In this document: positions 1-11,900 of the stretch, one piece after another | Layout: every line of letters begins with the position of its first letter | Numbering within the stretch: position 1 is the stretch's first letter | Assembly: GCA_018417955.1 (NCBI GenBank) | Contig: JACTVC010000004.1 | Location: 2,294,001 to 2,358,000 of the forward strand | Source of the DNA: Laccaria trichodermophora | Lineage: Eukaryota > Basidiomycota > Agaricomycetes > Agaricales > Hydnangiaceae | Direction of reading: 5' to 3' | Length of the DNA: 64,000 nucleotides | Notes under the pieces: generated by a model | What the model saw: the letters and a program-made list of their open reading frames with translations, nothing else | Databases searched by the model: none | Told to the model about the DNA's origin: nothing | Position numbers and translations under genes: made by a program

Positions 1-10
1 CGACAAAATT

Positions 11-844
11 ATGCAGGCGATTGAGCAGGCGTGCTCTGAATGCAAATTTCCAAAGAAGGCGAAGAAACGTCGTCAAGGAAACTTCCCAGCCATGGCGATT
101 GGGATCTCTTATGGCGGAGGCCAGGTGGTACACCCTATTCATACCGTTACATGTTCATCTAACTCCCAGCAGAAACCCGGGAACCTTTGTCACAACAACG
201 CCAACACCGCCACCTTGTCAAAACTTATTTCCAACGAATCTGTTCAGAAAGTCGCAGGCTTCGCTTCGAGTAAGCCCCATTCTTTTATTACTGCCACTAC
301 CCCGATTAAAAATCAAGAAGGTGCGTTTGCTACATGGATGCCGAAGCTACATGGATACTATGTGGATCATCTCGATGCTCTGTTGCAACACGACTGTAAT
401 CTTCGGCGAAACTTCCACAACAGTGTTTGGTCATCCACGACCGTAAACTTTGGCCCCAGGACTTGTTGCAAACAACACAAGGACTTCAACAATCTTCCTT
501 TTGGAATTTGTGGGGCAGGCAGGTATGATCCGAAAGAGGGTGGCCACCTTGTTCTCTGGGAAGCAGGGCTAGTAATTGAATTTCCTCCTGGCTCAACAAT
601 CCTAATTCCCTCCGCCATTCTCACGCATTCAAATGTCCCTGTTCCCAAGGGTTCCACCCACTACTCTGTGACCCAGTACACTGCAGGGGGTCTCTTTCGG
701 TGGGTAGACCATGGATTTCAGAGTGAGGAATCATACTGGGGATCTTTGACGGATGAGGGATGTGCGGAAGAAACTCAACGGATGGAAGGACGTGCAACTA
801 TGGGAATGGGACTATTCTCTACAAAGGAGGAATTGTTAGCTTGA
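11..844 (+). CDS. TET/JBP-like 2-oxoglutarate/Fe(II) dioxygenase, 5' end possibly outside window
   Basis: The protein matches the fungal TET/JBP-like family of 2OG-Fe(II) dioxygenases, whose members oxidise 5-methylcytosine or thymine in nuclear DNA. In this reading frame (277 codons) the H-x-D iron motif is H156-K-D158, the distal iron histidine is H206 (in LTHSN) and the 2-oxoglutarate arginine is R230 (in FRWVDHGF). The core runs from NFGPRT through GGHLVLWEAGLVIEFPPGS to the C terminus. A 48-bp GT-AG intron at about 270-317 is likely: its removal keeps the frame and turns an unusual insertion into GFAS followed by AFATWMPK, as the family has. The frame is open to the window edge, so the true start may lie upstream. 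No stop or frameshift is visible. The substrate is inferred from the family, not shown. Confidence 0.72.
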   Translation: MQAIEQACSECKFPKKAKKRRQGNFPAMAIGISYGGGQVVHPIHTVTCSSNSQQKPGNLCHNNANTATLSKLISNESVQKVAGFASSKPHSFITATTPIKNQEGAFATWMPKLHGYYVDHLDALLQHDCNLRRNFHNSVWSSTTVNFGPRTCCKQHKDFNNLPFGICGAGRYDPKEGGHLVLWEAGLVIEFPPGSTILIPSAILTHSNVPVPKGSTHYSVTQYTAGGLFRWVDHGFQSEESYWGSLTDEGCAEETQRMEGRATMGMGLFSTKEELLA

Positions 845-1355
845 TATTTTGTTTTTTTTTCTTTACGTATATCAAATGAAATTCATGATGATTGGTTTGC
901 TTATTGTTCCATCATCAAATTTAAAGGGGGCCGACAGGATGACAGCTGATTGCGAAACGTTAGAGCAGCTTGCGATCGCTTCTCGTTCCAGCACAACCAT
1001 CTGTTTGTTTGTTGATGGCCGGACATCAGCACCTTCCAAAAGCAGCACCTGCTTTGCTTCAGCTTTTCCCAGTCACCCTCAGCTCCCCCTCTCCCCGAAT
1101 AATAATGGCACGGAATTCGAACGGTCACTGAAGACAAATTGCATTACCTGTCAATAAAATGCTTGCTACCACGTTGCGTCAAATGTTCTGAAAAGCCCTA
1201 TCGATCCGATTTATTTGGCTTTGGTGTCTGCCGCAAACAAACACACGGTTGAGTTGGAACGGTAACCAAGCTGTTTCACAATCATTATAATTATATATAT
1301 GTATTAATGCATGCACAAGTCATGATCAATTGACAACCTCTAGATCTAGATCTAC
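845..1355. other. Intergenic, AT-rich, no gene seen
   Basis: Short open frames on both strands lack start context, introns or recognisable composition. I see nothing functional here apart from the probable 3' flank of the dioxygenase gene. Confidence 0.5.
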
Positions 1356-1362
1356 ACCCTAA

Positions 1363-2089
1363 CTAAGGTTGGCGGGAACTCCACAGTAGGATTTGCTTCT
1401 GTAATTCGAAGTTCTCGTGATAAGCCCTAGGGTAGGGTTGCATTTCTATCCATTTCTCTTCCACCTATGCCTGCCATGGAGCTCCTGCCAAGCCATAGTG
1501 ATTTCTCACGATTCAAAATTTCAAAACTAACTTGATAAATTTGTTGAATCATAAAATCCAAGAGAAATTTAACATGTCTAGATCAGCAATCTACTTTCTC
1601 CACTAATCCTGCTGAAGATTGTTGAATAGGTGTTGATCAAGTCATCATTTGTTTTTTCTCTTCCTCCACATATTTTTTATTCTGTATATCTTACAGAACA
1701 ATTTTCTATTTTTTGTACATGGGTCAGTAATAAAATACATATAACATGTGGAAAAGAAAGGGAAAAAATATAGAGAAGGAAATTAGGGTCAGGGCTGAAA
1801 AAATTATGTCCAAACAACTTGAACAAATGTAAATTGGATAATAAAAGAAATATTAAATTTCACAGTCGGCACTGCCCAATCTCATGAGAGTTGCCTTACA
1901 TGGAATGAAAAAAATACGGGAGGCTGAGGAAGATACACAGGTAACGAAAGATGCATATCAATGTATTTTACTTGTATAGTGAGGTATCAATGACAGAATA
2001 TTATATATCAATGTATTTGTGTATTTGGTGAATGGAAGAATTGAGTTGGTCGGAAATCAAAATCCTGCCGTGGAGTTCCCGCCAACGCT
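1363..2089. mobile_element. MITE-like element with about 25-bp terminal inverted repeats
   Basis: The left end contains GTTGGCGGGAACTCCAC (from 1368) and the right end contains its complement (to about 2085); the match continues inward to AGGATTT. The heptamer ACCCTAA occurs immediately outside both ends (1356-1362 and 2090-2096) and is a candidate target-site duplication. The 727-bp interior is AT-rich and has no coding frame. Size, inverted ends and a 7-8 bp duplication suggest a non-autonomous hAT- or KDZ-like DNA element, but the superfamily cannot be fixed from this copy. Confidence 0.6.
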
Positions 2090-2299
2090 ACCCTAATGCC
2101 ATTGCCACGTGTCTATGTTGTATCTAAGTGTCTCTCAGGACGTTCTAATTTACATAGTGGTAAACAGTTGGGTTCATTTTTGATCACCGACTAACAACCA
2201 CAGGTACCTATATATCGTCTCTGAGTCTCGTACTCATGAACTTGTCGAGCCTTCTCGTTCGAGATATTCCTGGCCATCGTCCCTAATTTAGTTTTTGCA

Positions 2300-2640
2300 C
2301 ATCTTGGCTCTGTCGAACGGGCTATTAATCTCCACAAATACCTTTTCTAGACTCTGCAAGTCTCGGCTTTGCCGAACGCGCGCGAGGTGGCTTTCCTCAC
2401 CTTCCGCCACACTTGCCCCTCTGTTTTGCACCTGCTTTACCTTCTCAGACCGCTGCCTCTCTTGCATCTCGGCTTTGCCAAACGTGAATTCTCAATATAT
2501 CTTAGATATGCGCACCATCCTTCAAGAGTTGCCTCTTGCTCCATCCCCACACCCTCTCTTCCAACACTTTGCCTCGGCCTGTTTCAGTTTTGACAAACGT
2601 TAATTCTCACCTCTCCGTCCTCTTGTTTGCCAAACGTTCT
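2300..2640 (+). repeat. Dispersed CGGCTTTGCCRAACG motif, about five degenerate copies
   Basis: Variants of this 15-mer occur near 2303, 2363, 2467, 2587 and 2622, usually after a pyrimidine-rich stretch. Spacing is irregular (about 35-120 bp), so this is a degenerate interspersed repeat rather than a strict tandem array. The overlapping small open frames look like by-products of the pyrimidine-rich composition. Confidence 0.4.
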
Positions 2641-2925
2641 TTTGCTCTTCCTCTCTTTCCACGTCTCCAGACTCTACTTGTTGTGACTTCGTGGATTCTA
2701 TGTCATAAGTACACCTTTCGTAGAGTGCCGTAATCTGGAACTAATGACTCATTCAAACAGTAAATGTGAGTTCTGGAGAGGTCATTCCTGGCAGGAGGGC
2801 GGATTATCTCAGCAGAAAGTGCCATCGTGCGCTAACGAGTCCATGTAAGCGATTTCACCAAATGTCATCCACAACAACATCTGACATTTGGGATGTGGAG
2901 GCCGCTTGACCGCTCCCGTGGTTGA

Positions 2926-5585
2926 CTGATTCACGTGGCTGATGTGGATTACTATTCGCCAAATTGCTCACAGACGGTTCAAGTTCCAAAGGAAACAGAC
3001 CCCAATAAGCAGCAGTTTCCTCTGACTTTGGGATGGAAAGACTTTATGGAGCCAAGATGGTGGACAGACACTCATGGCTGGCTTGCCTTTGTTCCTCGTG
3101 AACCAATGTTAGTTGGTTTTCCTTTTGATCGCCTAGCTCGTCTGCCACAAACTTTTACCTCAACATCAGAAGGAAAATATTCACTGCCCCAAGAAATTGT
3201 TGATTCTTGGACAAGGCTAGACCTCGATTTGCTCCATGTCACCTGAAGACTCCTTGGAGCTTACCAAATTGCGGCAATCGCTCCATATTCTCCTTGGGCC
3301 AAGGGGTATCGGATGTCTTTTGAACAACCCCATTCTACCAAAAAAGCTGCAATGCTTTCCCGAGATTGGTTTTTTGTCTGGATGGGTTTGCTATCCTATG
3401 GGGTGGCTCGAGTAGAGGCACAGAAAGATTATCGATGGCGGTGCGAAGACCAAGGAAAAGATGCCATTCTTGGAGTACCCGACTGGCGATCATTTTTAAA
3501 AGAGCGAAGCCTTGATTACCCGAATGAAATTTGCTTCGATTCTACCTGGGTGGATGCCATCTCTGCTTCGACCGTTTGCGACTTTTCAATTAGTAATCCT
3601 CGGGCGGGGGTTTTCCTCAAGCTACCCAATCAGGGACCTTCCGACCATCAGCCTTCGATTCGGTGGTTCTGCCAGAGAGGCATACCTGTCTGGTACAGAT
3701 GGGGTCCTGAGGAACATGAATTAGCCAAGCAAAGTGAATTCTATCGAGGTCTGGCACCATTAACAGACAACTCGGGACACCCGTCCTTATTCACTGACCC
3801 GCAACATGCCGTTATGCTCTCTCTTGGGAATTCTTCACCCGTGGGGTCGTCTGGTTCAAAGTCATGGTGGCAGTATTTTGCAGACCTTGAAAAGGAAAAC
3901 CTTGAATGGGTAAAGGTGGAGTCTGCTAGAGATCGTGAGAGACGACTTAACCGCGAGCGCCAACCACCATCCCAGAGTGCCAAAGTGATTGAGTGGGTTG
4001 AGCCTCTAAATGGCGGAAACCAACTTATTCCAGAAGAAAAAACAGCGGCAGAGTGCGTCGACATTCTGGAGATGTACGAAGACAAATACAAACGATATGA
4101 TTCATTCAATAATACATGGCATATCTGTGAAGAGTTTGGAGCTGATCAACCATCTACGTGGCAGGAGTTGGAGGATTATCGAATGTTCCTTGGGGACTAC
4201 ACCGATGCGGAGAGAGAGGAGATTGAACAGATGGGGTTAACTGTTGAACCTCCCTCCTTTTCAAATACCCCCCTCCGTGCCCCCACTCCACCTACAAATC
4301 CTGAATCATACGTTGCGACCGACTTCCCTTCTGACCATTTCCAAGCGGTCAACGGCCTTCGCCAGACATCTCTGCTGGAGCTGTTGCAAAGTAATGTCTG
4401 CGAGACATTGTATGAACACTATGGATTGATTCCTCCAATCCCAATTCCAGAATCACATCCTGAATTCTCTGAGAAGGAAGGACAACGCTTCGGCCGCTGG
4501 CTCGGTTTGGACACAGATGACAAGCCAGAAGTTCGCCAACAATTTGAGGCATCTGATATAGCTCGGCTGTCTTTGCAGTTCGTCAAACTATTGGTAGCTG
4601 GCAAATGTCCGTCAAGTGACTACTGGGATCTTTCGCCAAGTAACCGTGAGTCATTGGTGTTTTCCAAGCGACTGAAATCAGTGTCGTTATCCTTTTTTGA
4701 ACAGATTCAAGCCAACCACCATTGGATCTTTGTCTTCAACTTCAACAGTGAGGCGACCGTGCCTTGGAAGCTCGCAGTGACAACTGCTGCCGACGTACTT
4801 CTGGTCTGTAGACTCGATCCACATTATAGGGAGGCTGATATTGCACGTTTTTTAATTGAGTGTGGGGTGCCTTTCCGTACCCTGGTGTGGAAAAGTATAA
4901 TGCCTAAGCCCCCTCCAAGCATGCCCATCATTTATCAGCTCCCTTCTCGCGGCCCCAATTATGTTTTCAGTAAGCGCGACTTTGAAGGTTACATTCATCT
5001 CCAAGAGATTCTGGTCTGTCAACCACGTATCCGTGCAGCTTTGCTTTGAGGGAGGATGCCATGGCGGTTAGTTATCAGCTTTATGCATCCTGACAAGATA
5101 TTGGGTGGTCCTGTGGGTGGTGGTCCTATGCGAGAAGTTCATCACCCTTCTGGTGAGATGCTTGTCGACAATGACCTAACCGATTTGGAACTGGACTTGT
5201 TGTGTGGGACATACATTTGTGACACAGGTATGTAATTATACATTGAGCGGATCAGCCATTGAAATCTCTTCTTACAGGGGAAGGTCCTGTCATAGCATAC
5301 AAGTCTTGGTTTCCACCAGCCTTTTTGTTTGAGAAGAAAGACTGCGCGGAAAACTATGGTCGGTGGACTGATTACCGGGAAGCTAGATATAGGCATTGTT
5401 TGTTGGATATTGAGCAACGTGGGGCTCAACCAGAGCCTGTGTCAAGATGGCGGGACCAGTTGAGGGGTCTCAAAGAGATGCGCTCCCTCAATCAAAACAT
5501 GGAAAAGCTGGCACTTAAGTTCTTGAACGAACACTGTCCTGACATGGCACACCTCATTTGCGAATGGATCTCAAAAGAGAGCTGA
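2926..5585 (+). pseudogene. Multi-copy basidiomycete hypothetical protein gene with two in-frame TGA stops
   Basis: One frame stays protein-like from about 2926 to 5227 and, after a 50-bp GT-AG intron (5228-5277, phase 1), continues to the stop at 5583-5585. It is interrupted by TGA at 3244-3246 and at 5047-5049. In both places the frame simply continues, and CGA (Arg) would restore it; the second gives LLRGRMPW. The protein would exceed 850 aa, with Trp- and Pro-rich segments, a charged region near ESARDRERRLNRERQ and a conserved C-terminal exon. I do not recognise a catalytic domain. Its style matches large families scattered through Agaricomycete genomes near TEs. An upstream stop at 2923 means the 5' end is missing or lies in an exon I could not find. 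Confidence 0.6.
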
Positions 5586-6470
5586 CACTCAATAAGGACT
5601 CAAATACTGTATTTCCCATCACGCAATCAATTTGTTTGATCTTTGTTGATTTCAAGCTAGCCTAGAATACATATAGGCAGTCAACTCAATCGATTGTTAT
5701 GATCGTTACTCTTTTCAAATCGAAAGAAGGGTGTCAAGATGAAAACAGTTCGATTACATACTCACATGGGTTGCAAAGTTGCCCTCAATGTAATCAGCTC
5801 ATGCTAGTTCCCGGAGGTCTGCCCATCCGAAAGAGCACCGGTTTGAGAGGATAAGGCACTTGCAAATGCAATCTTCCCCGTTGCCCTTTCAAAAGACTCC
5901 GTCCAGCTTGCTTTGTAATATATCTTTGTGGATGCAACACAAAGTTGGACCAAATCAAATACGTTTTGAGCCGTGCAAAAATATTTACACCAAGATTTGA
6001 AAGCATGGCTTGTCCTTCACGAATAGGAATTAGGGAGATTCTCGATTGAACAATGCGTACTCCTTCCCCAGATCCGGATTGACACTCCATCATCGAGTCC
6101 ATGCATGTTTTGGACTTGAATATCTCTCAGCAGCATATCCGCAATAATCTCAAGTCAATCTTGCTGTCAAAGGTGGGGATGGCAGTACAATAGACCAAGC
6201 CTCTCCGTCTGCCTTCAAATCCAACTGCAAAGTATTGTTTACCCTCTTCTGATACCTTGCTCGGGATGTTTGAGGCATTCGCCATCAAGGCAGACCGTAT
6301 CCGGAAAGGAAAATCTCTTCGCAATATGCGATGGAAAGGGTACTGATGCCTTTGGCACTGTCGATGCCTGGTGAAGTGGTGGTCTTTTCCCTTCTCTACA
6401 CGTTCTGGTACACTACTTGATGACTAATCTACGCATCATGTGCCTCCTTGGAGGGTGCTCCCTATTCCAG
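5586..6470 (-). other. Possible degenerate minus-strand coding segments of unknown function
   Basis: Two neighbouring minus-strand frames (6324-6127 and 6102-5794) have protein-like composition and could be exons of one gene or relic. The first includes VSEEGKQYFAVGFEGRRRG and the second ends with FRMGRPPGTSMS. I found no convincing splice pair and do not recognise the protein. The rest of the interval is AT-rich with no visible feature. Confidence 0.25.
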
Positions 6471-6479
6471 CGATATGCA

Positions 6480-8158
6480 GACACATTCAGCAACTTCTGA
6501 AATCTCTTCGCATCCACCCCAACCAGGGCATATGAATCATTCAGGTGCCATTTTGGCGGCCGTATGATGCATAGTATTAGGTCAGTGTAACTTCCAACCG
6601 GTAATTACTAAACTAAACATTCATCAGAAAACTTCGAGCAAAAATGCTTCGTTTTCAAATTTGCAAAACGTGGCTCTGGCGGCCGCGCTCCTCAAGAAAT
6701 ATGATTACCATGGACCTCTCGTATTATCATGGGACGTCACGGAGCTTGAACCTGCGATTTCTGTCTTCCAGAAATCCAAGGAAGTTTGTGTTGTTATTGG
6801 AGGTATAGATGTAGAGTTACTTGTCGAGTCTCACAAGGATATTGAGCATGTGCTTGAGAAGGCTCAGCTCAATGAAGCGGAGAAGGTAAGCTGATTGTAT
6901 ACATCTTGTTTTGCAAGAATCTGTGATTCATGACCGTGATAGCTTTGGATTTTGGCTGTTGACTATTCCGCTTCCCGAAATACCACCTATTCTCATTGCG
7001 GCTGTTGCCCAAGGATCATCTGGGATGCGGAAGGTCTTCATTACACCAAGCTGGTCGATCTCCTGTATCAGCAGAATATCTACCGATGACACTGAGGTTG
7101 AACAACAGAAAAAAGGCCTAATGACTAATTCCGCATCTGGCTACTTTGAATACATCATTTTAACAAAATCTCTTGGTCCTTCTGGTAACGCTCTCCTCCG
7201 TATCGGCCTATATCATCCTTTTGTTGCGGTACAAGACTCTAAGTACGCATTAGAAACTGCACGAAATCAGCTTCTCACTGGCGCCTGCATCCTGATTTTG
7301 GGATTTTTTCCAGCCTTTCTGTGCGGCTTCGCCAACTTGCCATTAACTCTGCTGGCCCCTTGTTCGCTCGTGATGTTGGGAGGCTGTATCGCCAGGATGA
7401 TCGTGCTGTTGCCCGCACATTTTCGGCATCAGCACTCAATTTCCAGATGAGGGAATACTTTGATCAACGTGGACCCTCAGTCTACCTTTTCGTGTTCGGA
7501 GAGCTTGAAGACGCCTAGCAGAACCGCAATATTAGTCATCTCACTCAAGCCAAAATGGTTTTACGTTCGCGGTTCTTCCCAATGGGATGGCGATCTTATA
7601 TTGTCACCCACCCTGACTACTCCACCACCATCCAGTTCATTTCTCGGGAATCGTTCGACATATTCCCAACACTCACAGAAAATCTCCTCTCCCTCATCAT
7701 CATCTACCGGAAATATTACTCTCAATACCCCTCCTTTCATGGCTTCACTCAACTGAACCTTGCGAGCACGTCTTTGGTGTTATGCACCGAATTAAAAAGA
7801 CTTCACCTTTGCCGACATGAGCAATGCCTCAAGCTTTGCTCCTTGGGGCGTTTGGTGAACTATCAGCTGTAGAGCAAGTTAATTAGACTGCTGCAGGCTA
7901 TCATCACACCTACTTCAAGGTGGATGACCACCTCAAGGAGTGTCTTCGTTATCCCTCTGACCTTGCTGATGCTTCGGATGCTGCTTTCCACGAGGCGGAA
8001 CGGCTGCCACTTCATATAAATGCGAAGCGGATGTCAAACAGCTACGTTGCGTGGGAGAAGCGACGGCGAGGTTGAAGTCAAGTCCACCTCAAGGTCCCCA
8101 AACTATTGCACAAGCCCTTGCGCTCTACCAGGCTCCATTGCTTGCCAAAGAAGAAGCC
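6480..8158 (+). pseudogene. Left half of a degenerate transposase-like multi-copy gene, split by the KDZ element
   Basis: The segments follow the order of a large Agaricomycete family of unknown function. A GGRMM motif near 6555 is followed by NLQNVALAAALLKKYDYHGP (6655 onward), then IPLPEIPPILIAAVAQGSS, then a QDSKYALETARNQLL block (7231 on), then PLFARDVGRLYRQDDRAVAR (7350 on), YLFVFGELEDAYQNR, a YYSQYPSF block, and finally a run ending ACQRRSLC at 8158. They sit in several frames with stops between, so the gene is dead. The QDSK/KT-RNNL-type block resembles the P-element/THAP9 transposase core; that assignment is inference. The coding run stops at 8158/8165 exactly where the KDZ element begins and resumes at 18636. 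Confidence 0.6.
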
Positions 8159-8170
8159 TGTGTCAGACTG

Positions 8171-8335
8171 GTGGTAACCACTTTTATGATAAAAACCAGA
8201 CAAGTGCCTGGAGCTAACTTCTGGCGATTGTTTATAATGCTTAGTGGTTCAATGAAATGTATCATTGTTGTGTCTATGTATTTCTTTCATTAAATTGCCT
8301 GTCTTTCTCTTACAAGTTAATAGGCAGAGCATTGA
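8171..8335 (+). repeat. Left terminal inverted repeat of the KDZ element
   Basis: This stretch matches the complement of about 18460-18623 with few changes through the block that includes GGAGCTAACTTCTGGCGATT and CATTGTTGTGTCTATGTAT, then becomes less similar as it meets the 68-bp array. The outermost 11 bp, GTGGTAACCAC, are themselves an imperfect palindrome, as expected for a transposase binding or cleavage site; that function is inference. Confidence 0.8.
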
Positions 8336-8339
8336 ATTG

Positions 8340-8890
8340 AATTGTCTGGCTATTTCATATGGCCCTTTCATATGAACATTTTTGCGCTTTCAATGGATAT
8401 TTCATATCTATCCCTAGGATATTTCATTGTGATTTTCATATAGATACCTAGGATATTTCAATGAATATTTCATTCTGAACTCTAGGATATTTCAATGGAT
8501 ATATAATTCTCATCCCTGGGATATTTCATTGCAATTTTCATATGAATGCCTAGAATATTTCATTGGATATTTCATTCTCATCCCTAGGATATTTCATTGC
8601 AATTTTCATATGAATGCCTAAAATATTTCATTGGACATTTCATTCTCATCCCTAGGATATTTCATTGCAATTTTCATATGAATGCCTAGAATATTTCATT
8701 GGATATTTCATTCCAATCCCTAGGATATCTCAATGGTTCTTTCATTCTGATCCCTGGGATATTTCATTGGATATTTCATTCTGATCCCTAGGACATCTCA
8801 ATGGATATTTCATTCTAATCCCTAGGATATTTCAATGGATATTTCATTCACATCCCTGGGATATTTCATAGGATATTTCATTCTGATTTA
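8340..8890 (+). repeat. Left subterminal minisatellite array, about 68-bp unit
   Basis: The unit is built from variants of GGATATTTCATTCTCATCCC and TAGGATATTTCATTGCAATT followed by TTCATATGAATGCC. Copies in the middle are regular and those at the edges are degenerate. The whole array is the reverse complement of the array at 17480-18410. It has no coding capacity and ends about 70 bp before the transposase stop codon. Confidence 0.85.
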
Positions 8891-8957
8891 TAGGAAATCT
8901 CAATAGACCATAACACCTCAGAAGGGAATGACAGAATAAAGACATGTTAGCTAGGTT

Positions 8958-11900
8958 CTACTCAAAGTCTAAAATATCATCTACATCCATTTCACCTGCA
9001 TCTGATCTGCTATCCTCTCTACCCAACTCCACATCTTCATCATCCTCAGAATCAGATGCTGAACCAGAGTGGATTGGGGTATCAGAGCTAATGGTGTACT
9101 TACTGGACCATGGTGGGGTGATCCCATATTTTTTCATCACAGGTAGCCAATAGGCAGCACAGCAACCTGCCATTTTCAGACAAAGATTGGACTGTTTGTA
9201 TGCATAGGCAATCAGACCACTTTGAACTGAATGGTCAGCAACTTGCCTGTGGTTAGCTTTCTCTAACCACCATGCAGACTTCCACTCGAAGAATGCAAGC
9301 ACTCGCCGCATCTCCTCTTGAATGATCAAAAGTTCCTCCTGCCACCGACACATACGTGCTTGTGTCTGAGCCCACTCTGCATGCATACTGTGGTTGAACT
9401 CATCCTCAGTCTGACTGTCTCCCTTCTCTTGAGGTGAGCGGGGCACTAGCCAAATCCATGATGGTTCAAATCGGCCCTTTGAAGTCTTAGCATCCTCAGG
9501 ATGATCAGGATCCCTTCCAGGGCCCCGAATGTCAGTGGGTTTTAACTCCTTCAACCTCTCCTTCCAAGACCCATTTGGATCAAGAGCTATCAGTGCAGTA
9601 TATGCAACATGGTAACGGTTTGCTGCACGTTGGAGTTTGGACTCAAACTTGCTATATGAGTCAAGCATCCGTGTGTTAGGTTGATTTCCAGTTCCTGAGA
9701 CATTGAGTTTCTTGAATTGCCACAGACCTTGAATGACACGACGTAAACGGCGCACATCAGCCAAGGAATCACCAGCCTGGGCCTCGCGCAAACGATGCTC
9801 AGCTTCACAAACATCTTTGAGCTCTGGGCGTTGGCGAATGTCAAGAGGCAAGGAAGAAGGAAAATACAGGGGCATAGACTCAGGGTTGGAGTAGTGGCCA
9901 CCACCATCAACTGCATCACCGTGAACCAGTGGCAACAGTGAAGCTACATGTGGGGTGTAAGCAAGTTGGACAGGTCTCCAGATCAGGATTTGTCGAATAA
10001 GTGAACTCCGTTTCTCTTCAAGATCGGCAAGCTGCTTGCTGGTCTTCTTTCCTTTTGTTCGTGATAGTTCACGTTTAAACACAAACCTGCAGGACATCAG
10101 ATAATGAGAACTAATATTTTTTATTAATGCTTACTGCTGATCCTCAATATCAAAGCCCATGGAGAAGAAGCCTGTCATTGACACTTTATGCCGAGGTACA
10201 TAGCCTGATGCTAGTTGAAGGGTTTCATTTCGTGCCAATTCAAGACGGACATCCTGCAGAGTGGTGGCTGTTTTTAAATTAGTAATAATTCAATCATAGA
10301 AGGATTATGTAGCAATTACCTTGTTCTGGTTCATTGTATGGATTTGGTGCCTTAGGGTCACCTTCCCAACGTTCAACCATCCGTACCCATCTAGCAACAG
10401 TTGCTGGTGGAAATGTTGCAGAAAACTTGTTAAAGATCTCTGAGTGCTTAGCACTCATCAACACTGCCTCTTGGAAGCGCTTTGAAAATAAGGTACCTAC
10501 ATGATAATAAAAGTAAGCTTAATGATAAACAAGAATCACAGATTGAAACACACGGAAACCAATGATCTTACGGAAATTCCAACCATTCCAGTGATCATTC
10601 AATGTGTCATGCCTTGCACCTGGTGCCATCTCTCTCACACTTGGTGCAAGTGCATTAGTCGAAGCCCAGGTGGTCTCAACCTCTTCTCCACATGTCCTCC
10701 CAGCCCCTTTCATATACCCTAAAGAAAACTCATCTCGGCACTTCTTTCCATGCCCATTTATATGCCAACCAGGAATCCCAACTTCAACTTTTGTGGTGGG
10801 GTCAATCTGCATGTTCTCAGGAAAGTCAGACATCCGACTGCGGAAGTTCTTTGACCATTGACAGCCGATATCATAGGTGATGAAAATCCAGGGGAGGATA
10901 ATTCCAACAAGGGCAGAAAATATGATAAAGTCCATATTGCAATACCTAAAGACCAAACAATCAGTTCCATAATTATGTTATAAATAATAAACTTACTTTT
11001 CACCTTTCTGAAGGTCACCAGCTCCATTCCTTCGTACAAGAGCATGTCGAGAGCATATTACAATACCTACACCATTGGCAGTGTAGCCAGGTGTACAACG
11101 TGTCTGAGCCCTCACAATAGCATCATGTTCAGACTCGCATGTGTTGATCTGATAAGTATTCAGTTTATAGCTTTCAAATCAGAGTAAAAGGGTGCTTACC
11201 TCAGGTTGATCAATGTAATTTGAAATAAAATCTTGATATGCTGACTCTTCCACAAAAGGGCCCCATCCTGGCATAAGCTCAATATCCTCCAAATGTCGGT
11301 CCTTGCCCTTCAACTTGAAATTCGCATCCACAGAAACATACAAAATATAAAGGAACCTGATAGAAGATCATAAGGATTTCTGAGAGTAAAGGTGTAAGAA
11401 CATTTCATACATCAATGAGCCTGCCTCTCTCCAGTTCTCAGGAAGATTTCGGCCTGGGTGTGGGCATGCAGGGCATTCTACTGTCAAACTACCTGGAGGT
11501 GTGTTCCCAACTCCCTCAGGGTCATGTCCACACCCAGCACGTTTGAGTGTCATCAAGTTTCTCCACATTCTGAAAACCCGATGAATTTCTTTGTATCGAT
11601 ACTAGTAGTCCAAAGAGCATCAGTTAGACTACACAAAGAGAGAAGGTCACTTACAACTGTATCAGAAACATTTGCGTTGTCCGTTTTCCGTGATAATACA
11701 TGATAAAAGTCATAGAGATTGCCTTTTCCTTGAAGAGTATGTTCATGAAATGTATCAAGGCAGTCGAATGTGAAGGTGGTATTTGGCCTGGAGAATGTTG
11801 CAGGAAACCAGCCGTGCCTGAGAAGTTGTGTTCTTCTGTCAGGTAGATCATCACTTGGACAGTCACAGTAGTCAATATTGACGGCATGGATGCCAGACGT

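Noticed and set aside
3244..5049. Stop-codon readthrough or reassigned TGA to explain the TGA codons
   Set aside because: Intact genes in the same window end normally and contain no internal TGA; decay by CpG change explains the pattern more simply.
8340..8890. CRISPR-like array
   Set aside because: Repeats are contiguous with no unique spacers, the unit varies, and the organism is a eukaryote; it is a minisatellite.
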